From Lunularia cruciata (Eukaryota > Streptophyta > Marchantiopsida > Lunulariales > Lunulariaceae), in the NCBI GenBank assembly GCA_948567375.1, contig OX419759.1, positions 38,107,493 to 38,171,492 on the forward strand: 64,000 bases of DNA, given 5' to 3'. The number at the start of each line of letters is the position of its first letter. The first letter of the stretch is position 1. Of the stretch, positions 56,250 to 64,000 are shown piece after piece. The notes below the pieces were generated by a model that was not told the origin of the DNA, made no database searches, and saw nothing but the letters and a program-made list of their open reading frames with translations. The translations under genes and the position numbers were made by a program.

Positions 56250-59200
56250 ATTCCCCCACCGCTAGTTGGTGACGTCCTTGTCGCCAGTGAAGCTTTGAAT
56301 TCCTGGATGGCCATTTGTGCATTCTGGAGGTGAGAAAGAAGTTCCCAAGTGGCATTATGAAGGGGATACCCTTTCCAAAGGACCTTGTACTCCGTATGTT
56401 GGCGACGGCCTCATTGAATATGATGACATCCAAGGATGCGATCAACTTCGTACTCCTCATGATCATTGATAGGGATAGAAGGAGGGGGAGGTTGGACTCA
56501 AGAGGAAAAGGAAGAGGGGTTAGGAACAAAAGGTTTCAACTTGGAAACATGAAAGACAGGATGGATACGCATGTGACAAGGCAAGGCAAGTCGATAAACA
56601 GTAGGAAAGACAATTTGGGTGATATCAAAGGGTCCTATCCAATTAGGAGCAAGTTTACAAACTTGGGAATCAAGTGGGAGAGGGAGGTTACTAGAGGATA
56701 GCATGACTTTATCACCAACTTCAAAGGTGAGATCACGACGATGGTGATCCGCATATTGTTTTTGGCAATTCTGAGCAACAAGGATGTGAGCCTTGGCTTG
56801 TTGGAGAGATTGGGATATAGTGGTCAAGAATGTAGAAGTATGAGGAACTTGAGATGGAGGAGGAGCAAGAAGAGAATCTGGAACAAGCATCTTGGCCAAA
56901 ATTGAGAAAGAAAGGAGAGAATCCAGTGCTTGCCTGTTTGGAATTGTTGTAGGCAATTTTTGCAGTGGCAAGACATTCATCCCAATTGGTATGGTGGACA
57001 TTGACAAAGGCACGCAATATATCTTCCAATGTACGATTTGCACGTTTGGTTTGTCCATCAGTTTGAGGATGATAGGCCGTGGACAAAGCAAGCTTGGTGC
57101 CGAGTATCTGAAAGAGTGCTTGCCAAAACTTCCCGGTAAATCAAGGATCACGGTCGGAGATGAGTACACATGGCATCCCATGATGCTTAAAGATATTGTT
57201 GAAGTAGATTTGCGCTAAGGTTGGAGCATCCACGGTATCACAAGTTGGTGCCAAGTGGATTTGCTTACTAAGCTTATCCACAAACACCACGATGGCGGTG
57301 TGTCCTTGTTTTGTCTTTGGCAAGGATGTGATGAGATCCAAGCTCACATGCTCCCAACGAGTGGATGGAATGGCAAGCGGTTGAAGGAGTCCACTCGGCT
57401 TCTGGTTACTGGCCTTGTTGGCAGCTCTCACACAATTTGACAAATTCTCAAACATCTCGTGTCATGTTGGGCCACCACCATTGACGTTAGAGGGTACCCA
57501 AGGTCTTATCCACACCCATGTGACCAACAATGGGTAAATCATGGGCTTCTTGAAGGCGCACAAGTCGAAGATCACCTTTGGCTAGAACATAGATCCGGTC
57601 CGCATTGAATAGAAGGCCTTCCTTGAAGGAGAAGGTGCTGTACTCCTTGTCACCTATTGTTAGACGACCATGTACCATTTGGAAGAAGGGATCTTGTTGT
57701 AGAGCTAACAGAAACTTGTTATGGATCTTGGGGTCAATTGACACCATTGTAATTGTTGTCGTGATGAGAGGAAGAGAATTCAAATCAGGTCGTTGTGATA
57801 GAGCATCAGGGATGACATGGAACCAACCTGGTTTGTACTCAAGTATGATGTCAGACAATTGAAGTTGCTCTTCCCATCAATGATGTTGACTCTTCATGTG
57901 CTCCAAGTGTAAGGTCTGAAACAATGGCTTGTGATCAGTTTGCATGATCACCTGTTTCCCCAAGAGATAATGCCTCCATATCTTGGTGGCATATACCATT
58001 GCAAGTTGTTCCCAATCTTGAGCAGAGTAATTTCTTTCAGCTATATTTAGTTGGCGAGACACAAAGGCAATGGGATGTAGTCCATATGGAAATTCTTGTT
58101 GCAACACAGCTCCAATTGCAATGTTAGAAGCATCAAAATCAACCACATAAGGTAGTTGAGGATCATATGGTTGAAGAATGGGTCTTGAAGATACCATATG
58201 TTTCAACTTCAGGAATGCTTCTTCATGCTTGGTGTTCCACTAGAAACTCGAGTTCTTTCCCAAGAGGTTAGTCAATGGTGCAGCCACATGAGCATAATAG
58301 TGGATGAACCGTCGGTAAAAACTGGCCAATCCATTGAATGCTCATACTTTTGTAGCATCCTTTGGGGTAGGCCAATCAGTAATGGCCTTGATCTTCTCTT
58401 CTTCCATCTTGATCCCGTCTTATGAGATCTTATGACCCAAGAAGATAACCTCCTTCTGCCAAAAAGCACACTTTGACTTCTTGTAGTAAAATTTCCATAG
58501 TCGTAATCGTCTTAGGACTTCTTGCACATGATTCACATGTTCTGCCTCTGTCTTGCTATAGATTAAGATATCATCCAAGAACACCACCACTGACCAATCC
58601 AATAGTCCATCCAACACCCGATGCATCTGATCCATGAAGATTGTTGGGGCATTAGTGAGCCCGAAAGGTAGAACTCTCCACTCAAAATGTCCATACCTTG
58701 TGCGAAAGGCAGTCTTTTGCACGTCCTCTCTATCAATCAGAATATGCCAATAGCCGCTACAAAGATCCAACTTGGAAAAGTAATGTGCTCCACTTAGTTG
58801 GTCGAGCAAGTCATCGGTCCGAGGCAAGGGATATGCATTCTTCACGGTTTACTTATTGAGCCCACGATAATCAATACATAAACAAAGTCCTCCATCCTTC
58901 TTTGGAACAAATAGTACCGGTGCTCCCCAAGGAGAGGTACTATGTCGTATGAAGTCCTTCTCCAACAACTCTATAAGTGTTGTTTGCAATTCCTCCAACT
59001 CCTTTGGTGAGAGCCGATAGATTGGTCTACTCATTGGAGTACTCCTTGGCAATAACTTGATCTTGAAGGGCATACCTCGATCGGAGGGTAATCCCTTTGG
59101 CAGATCATCCGAAAACACATCCGCAAACTCCTTAACTATCCAATCAACCATTACTTGATGAGGCTCTTGGTCCTCCACAGATTGGTCTTGTGTAATTGGC

Positions 59201-59888
59201 TTGATCCACACTATAAATACAGACTTATCTTCCTATAAAGCTTGCTCTATGGCTGCTTTACTAACAAACTTCCCTTTTAGGGACTCATCTCTCTTCCAAG
59301 CTTGCTCCATGGTTGCCTTCTTGGCAAACTTCCCATCTTGTGACTCCACTTCCTTCAAGGTTTGCTCTATGGCTACCTTCTTGACAAACTTCTCCTCTTG
59401 GGACTGACTATTCTTAGGTGTCTTACTTGGAGGTGCCAGACAACCTAATCGGAAATTCCTACCTTGGTGTTGTGCTTGAATTTGGCGTCGGGTCCAATCA
59501 AATTGAACCTTATGACGTTCAAGCCAAGGTAGACCCAGAATGATATCATAGTGTAGAGGTGCCACTACAAACCTCATACACTCCAAATACTCCTTTCCAA
59601 TCTTGAAGGTAATAGGATGCAAGGTGCGGAATGCAGAACCCTTTCTACCATCCGCCATCATCAAACTACTTCCAATCACTAGCTTGATAGGAATACCCAA
59701 TTCCTTTGCTACTTGCATAGACATGCAATTCTCTGCACTTCCACAATCAACCAAAATCCTTCAACCTTGATTAGATATCATACCTTGCAAGTGAAGCAGA
59801 CTTGCATAGGTCAAGCCTTCAATCCCATTGGAACTAATCAAGCTCCCAGTAGGTGGCTCGAAATCTCCTATAGGATTCCTCGTTTCCC
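56250..59888 (-). pseudogene. pol: A3 pol: protease to chromodomain (broken)
   Basis: Protease spans 59754-59490 (ILVDCGSAENC, where Cys replaces the Ser of DSG). Linker repeats follow to 59233, then RT at 59211-58420 ([20 protein letters not shown]), RNase H at 58206-57880, integrase at 57540-56750 with HHCC and DDE residues, and the C-terminal domain and chromodomain at 56700-56260. Stops include CAA to TAA after GLNK, CAG to TAG before WNTKHEE, and the same TGA as A4 after PSSFSS. Confidence 0.87.
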
Positions 59889-60771
59889 GGATCATTCCGC
59901 TCCACAACCTCTACTTGGGCAACTTGTCGAGGTCGTCCATTCTTAAGTGGACATTCAACAATGCGATGCCCCAATTGGTGACAATAAAAACAACCACCAT
60001 TTTTTCGCAATTTCTCCCTGTCTGCCATACCCAGTGGTCTTCATTGAATTGCATCAATCTCCATTGGTGCTGGCTCCTCCACTTGTGTGTAGTGTATTGG
60101 TAGGCTTTGTGGAGGTCGAGGTCGAGACCAAGTTGTTGCCACCAAGGAATCAAAACGTTCGGCCAACCGCATGGCTTCCTCCAAGTGTTGTGGCTCTTGC
60201 ATGGTTACCTCTAATTTGGTTCTTGCCTTCAAGCCCCTAACAAATTGATTCAGAGCTTCATCTTCCAAAATATCTGGAATTTGCATGATGGTGTTTTAGA
60301 ACTGTGTGATTTAACTTCTTATAGAGCTAATCTGTTTCAACTCTGCCAACTTATCCCGTGTAGCTCGTGTGGCATTTATAGCTTGGAACCGACTGATTAT
60401 TACACTCTTGAATTCTGCCCATGTCAAGATTGGTGCAACCATTTGTTGTTCGGCTCGCTCCACTCAGAATCTCCACCATAGCTTTGCTACTCCATCCAAT
60501 TGGCTAGAAGCCAAGAGAATTTGTTTTTGCTCATCTTGTAGATTGGTAGCTTCATATAACGTTCACAATCAAACACAAAATTCTCCACTACACTCGGGAG
60601 ATTCTTGCCTTCAAATACCTTGGGTTTAGGGAATCTGATCTGATCTTCTCCTTCTCAAATTGGTACTCTCTCCACCTGCTCTTGTCATCAAAGATCTCGT
60701 TCATCCAACAATCAAGTAAGGTGCTCGATTTGTTGCTGTATAGCAAGGATAACATCAGGTATTGCCGCCAT
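59834..60771 (-). pseudogene. gag: A3 gag (broken)
   Basis: ATG at 60771. It keeps the segment that A4 has lost (about 60290-60130: IPDILEDEALNQFVRGLKA, MQEPQHLEEAMRLAERF). The CCHC knuckle GGCFYCHQLGHRIVEC lies at 59960-60010. The heptamer GGGAAAC is intact at 59882-59888. One base is missing just after it, so the gag frame runs through to 59834 and the hairpin is spoiled. Internal stops and small frameshifts occur. Confidence 0.82.
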
Positions 60772-60829
60772 GGTTGCTCCTCTATTAGACCACTCCCTAA
60801 TCTATCTAATTTATTAACACATAGAAACA

Positions 60830-61021
60830 TCATGTCCACCATTCTCCATAAGTTACAACCAGAAGCACCAAGGGTTCGTCAGATATAGTGATCATATACA
60901 TAAAATCTTGTCCAAAGTGCAAGGTGATGAACTGTGTGAAACGATGCTTGGGTAGTATTTGGACACAAAAATCCCAATGGTTTGGTGGAAGTGGATTTGG
61001 TGGTCCATAAATTCCATCCAT
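60830..61021 (-). pseudogene. Conserved leader ORF, A3 copy, truncated
   Basis: Same MDGIYGPPN start as in A2 and A4. A one-base loss after GEWWT ends it at 63 codons. The remainder is present in another frame. Confidence 0.55.
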
Positions 61022-61030
61022 CCCATTCCT

Positions 61031-61042
61031 GCTCTCATACCA
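61031..61042 (-). other. A3 primer binding site, one mismatch
   Basis: TGGTATGAGAGC against TGGTATCAGAGC. Confidence 0.85.
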
Positions 61043-61043
61043 A

Positions 61044-61469
61044 TGTAAAAGACCAAATCCGAGGAGAGAAATAGGAGAATGGAAACTCACATAGGGACAC
61101 TTGAATGACGTAAAACTATGAATGCCTAGCATGAGCTTTGGCTTTGGTATTTATAGGTAGCATACAAGGCCCTTGAGAAGCTTCTCAAGAAGCTTCCTCA
61201 AGCCGCTTTCTTAGAGTGCAAGCCAAGTTAACTAGGAAGCTTCTCAAGAAGCTTCCTTCTAGGAGCCGTCTACTTGGCGTGCAAGTTAAGCTAGTTGGAA
61301 GCTTCTAGAAGCTTCCTTCTAGAAGCTACTTACTTGAAGTGCAAGCTAAACTAGCTGGGAAGCTTCCCAAGAAGCTTCCTAGATACTTCTAGAATATTCT
61401 AGGCTACTTTGTCTTATGTGCTACTTTGTAAGCCCGACTAACTTTGTTGCTAAACTCCATATTGTTACA
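61044..61469 (-). repeat. A3 5' LTR
   Basis: 426 bp. Heat-shock element at 61298-61315, the same offset (254) as in its partner LTR. TATAAATA on the minus strand near 61147-61154. Confidence 0.94.
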
Positions 61470-62482
61470 AGCTTAGTAAGCAAATCCACTTGGCACCAAC
61501 CTGTGATATTGTGGATGCTCCAACCTTCATGCAAATCTACTTCAACAATGTCTTCAAGCATCATGGGATGCCACATGTACTCATCTCTGACTATGATCCT
61601 TGATTATCGGGAAGTTTTGGCAAGCGCTCTTCTAGATACTCGGCACCAAGCTTGCTTTGTCCATGGCCTATCATCCTCAAACTGATGGACAAACCAAACA
61701 TGCAAATCAAACATTGGAGGATATGTTGCGTGTCTTTGTCAATGTCTACCATACTAATTGGGATGAATATCTTGCAGCTGTAGAATTTGCCTACAACAAT
61801 TCCAAACAGGCAAGCACCGGATTTTCTCCTTTCTTTCTCAATTTTGGCCAAGATCTGCTTGTTCCATATTCTCTTCTTTCTCCCCCTCCATCTCAGGTTC
61901 CTCATCCTTCCACATTCTTGACCACTACATCCCAATCTCTCCAACAAGCCAAGTCTCACCTCCTTGTTGCTCAGAACCGCCAAAAACAATATGCGGACCA
62001 CCATTGTCATGATCTTACCTTTGAAATTGGTGATAAAGTCATGCTATCCTTTAGTAACCTCCCTCTCCTAATTGATACCCAAGTTCGTAAACTTGCCCCT
62101 AATTGGATAGGACCCTTTGATATCATCCAAATTGTCTCTCCTGTTGCTTATCGACTTGCCTTGCCTTATCACATGCATATCCATCCTGTCTTTCATGTTT
62201 CCAAGTTAAAACCCTTTGCTCCTAACCCCTTTTCCTTTGCCTCTCAAGTCCAACCTCCCCCTCTTCCTATCCCTATCAATGATCATGAGGAGTACAAAGT
62301 TGATTGTATCCTCGTGCGTCGTCATATTCAACAAGGCCGTCACCAACATACAGATTACAAGGTCCTTTGGAAAGTGTATCCCCTTCATGATGCCACATGG
62401 GAACCTCTTTCTCACCTCCAGAATGCACAAATGGCCATCTAGGAATTTGAAGCTTCATTGGCGATGAGGACATCACCAACTA

Positions 62483-62922
62483 GCGGTGTGGGAATATGTA
62501 ATAATATGGAGTTTAGCGATGAAGTTAGTCTAGCTCACGAAATAGCACATAAGACAAATTAGCCTTAAATATTCCAAAAGTATCTAAGAAGCTTCTGAGG
62601 AAGTTTCCTGGCTAACTTAGCTTGCACCTCAAGTAAGTAGCTTCTAGAAGGAAGCTTCTAGAAGCTTCCAACTAGCTTAGCTTGCACGCCAAGTAGGCGG
62701 CTTCTAGAAGGAAGCTTCTTGAGAAGCTTCCTAGTTAACTTAGCTTGCACTCTAAGAAAGCACCTTGAGGAAGCTCCTTGAGAAGCTTCTCAAGGGCCTT
62801 GTATGCTACTTATAAATACCAAAGCCAAAGCTTATGCTAGGCATTTGGAGTTTTCCCTCATTCAAGTGTCCCAATGTGAGTTTCCATTCTCCTATTTCTC
62901 TCCTCGGATTTGGTCTTTTACA
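62483..62922 (+). repeat. A2 polypurine tract and 3' LTR
   Basis: The tract GCGGTGTGGGAATA (62483-62496) precedes the LTR (62497-62922, 426 bp, ends GGTCTTTTACA). Perfect heat-shock element at 62651-62668 and TATAAATA at 62811-62818. Confidence 0.92.
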
Positions 62923-64000
62923 TATCACCAATCCATGAAACTAATCTAAGGGTGGAGCTTGCTGACATGTCATTAATCCATGTATATGATCCAAGGGTAG
63001 AGCTCTCTTTGAACGGATCCTCTTTGCTATATAATAAAGACAAGATGCTCTTTTGGGGCAATGGAGTATTGAGAGATGAAGCCTTGTGTTTCTCTTGTCC
63101 TCAGAACATTACACCTATCAATGCAATCAGCCACCCTAGCATTGACATCCATAAGGCCATCTCTCTCTCTCTAGGAAAAGTAGACTCTCCTTCTAGAGAA
63201 AACTATTATAGCTCTCTCTCTCAATAGGACAAATAGACTCTCCTTCTAGAGAAATCTACTATAGGTCTCTTGATCCACCCTCTATAACCTCTTTTGCATG
63301 CACGTCATTCTCATGCTCTCCACCCTTGTCAAATGTAAAGGATGTAGATGGATCATCATATGCCCTAAACATGAGCAATGTAAAGCAATGTAAAGCACTG
63401 CTCACCTTCTCTCAATGCAATATCTGTAACAGGGTCCTCTAGACGATCACTATAGACATGATGATTGGGACTTATGCACAAGTTCAAATTCTTATCAAAT
63501 CAAATAAAAATATCCACCAAATAATCAATTGAACACTAAACAAACACACCAATATATGGAGAGAGGGAGAGAAGAAGAAGAAGCATTGGTATTAAATCAA
63601 GAGAAGAAGTGGAATACATGAGCATGATATCACGTGTTAGGGACCATATATCACTATAGTTAGGAACAAGTTCAAGAAGAGAAGTGGAATTGACAATGTT
63701 ATTTATTCAATAAAGGAAAATAAGGGACAAATTGAACATGAGAAGTGGAAGTGACAATGTCATTTCTTAAAGAGTGACCAGTACAATTGCCAAAATGTAA
63801 AGTTTTCACAAAAAGAATCTTTAAGGATTCTCACTCATCCTCATCTTTGCTAGAGCTATGGTTGATCACATAAACCATCCTGTTGGTGTCCTCATAATGC
63901 ACCTCATCCTCTAGAATAAATCCCCCTCTATGAGTAGATGAGTGAGAAATTGCCTACATAGGTCATCTTGAACCTCGTACCATCAAGATAATGAAGCCAC
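62923..64000. other. Intergenic, no gene recognised
   Basis: Starts with the A2 target-site duplication (tatca). A 53-bp imperfect duplication with tagactctccttctagaga starts at 63181 and 63234. Open frames are short (105 codons at 62910-63227, no motif). Confidence 0.5.

Larger units (their letters stand above)
55823..61469 (-). mobile_element. Family A chromovirus copy A3, full length 5,647 bp
   Basis: Inserted in the integrase region of A2 with perfect AGCTT duplications (55818-55822 and 61470-61474). The 426-bp LTRs (55823-56248 and 61044-61469) differ at about 13 sites, 11 of them transitions, so it is older than A4. Minus-strand gag and pol are complete in outline but broken. Confidence 0.94.
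47737..62440 (+). pseudogene. pol: A2 pol (broken, interrupted twice)
   Basis: Protease occupies 47762-48167, with ILVDFGSTKNC where the active-site Asp-Ser-Gly has become Asp-Phe-Gly. After A4 the linker with three 20-residue repeats (53690-53870), RT (54013-54720; FLDDILIYS near 54510), RNase H (54890-55320) and integrase zinc and early core (55526-55822) follow. After A3 the integrase core resumes (61475-61830; STAYHPQTDGQT-like at 61657) and the chromodomain is at about 62285-62440 (YKVLWKVYPLHDATWEP). Several stops are present. Confidence 0.85.
46147..62922 (+). mobile_element. Family A chromovirus copy A2, outer element split by A4 and A3
   Basis: The 5' LTR (46147-46558) and 3' LTR (62497-62922) enclose a plus-strand gag-pol of about 5.6 kb once the two insertions are removed. 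Flanking pentamers are tgtca and tatca, a target-site duplication differing by one transition. The body runs 46559-48167, resumes at 53651-55822 after A4, and at 61475-62496 after A3. Both junctions restore the family sequence exactly. It is the oldest of the three: the LTRs differ by substitutions and a 14-bp length change. Confidence 0.92.

Noticed and set aside
46147-62922. Endogenous pararetrovirus (caulimovirus)
   Set aside because: LTR pairs, a tRNA primer site, a polypurine tract, integrase with HHCC and DDE residues and a chromodomain are present, and no movement protein is seen, so these are Ty3/gypsy retrotransposons.

Overview
The window is nuclear DNA of a land plant. It holds an intact intronless-looking fasciclin-like arabinogalactan protein gene of plant type, plant Ty3/gypsy chromoviruses primed by the initiator-tRNA-Met site TGGTATCAGAGC, and no bacterial gene structure. 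The low-copy island around 8.3-24.3 kb, with nested retrotransposons on both sides, would fit a bryophyte, fern or gymnosperm. I lean weakly towards a moss but cannot decide from sequence alone. Most of the window is retrotransposon.

Layout. 1-8298: a broken Ty3/gypsy element of family B (copy B1), interrupted by a minus-strand chromovirus of family A (copy A1, 593-6273). 8299-24300: the low-copy island. It contains a perfect 27-bp-arm palindrome (9216-9279), a 39-bp minisatellite, an intact 1,055-codon reverse transcriptase with a restriction-like endonuclease domain (14418-17585, minus) and the FLA gene (19752-21095, plus), with a strong G-quadruplex motif just after its stop. 24300-29988: AT-rich DNA with no recognisable gene. 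29989-41168: family B copy B2 (plus), decayed, with a PHD zinc finger at the very C-terminus of integrase. 41169-44115: a decayed, diverged relative of the RLE-type reverse transcriptase (plus). 44116-46146: intergenic with a long CA/CT microsatellite. 46147-62922: a nest of three family A elements. The outer copy A2 (plus) was split by A4 (48168-53645, minus, TSD TCTTG, LTRs identical by eye) and by A3 (55823-61469, minus, TSD AGCTT, LTRs about 97% alike). 62923-64000: intergenic.

How the parts work. The family A elements show a complete regulatory design even though their genes are broken. The LTRs carry perfect four-unit heat-shock elements about 140 bp upstream of a TATAAATA box. A small conserved ORF lies between the primer site and gag. 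Gag ends at a TAG that overlaps Pol, behind a GGGAAAC slippery heptamer, a 7-nt spacer and a 9-bp hairpin, which is a textbook -1 frameshift signal. Pol has protease, reverse transcriptase, RNase H, integrase and a chromodomain, and runs into the 3' LTR. The youngest copy (A4) has unmutated LTRs but several stop codons and a gag deletion, so it was probably moved in trans. The most noteworthy items are this frameshift signal, the heat-shock LTR promoter, the PHD-finger gypsy family and the intact RLE-type retrotransposon in a plant.
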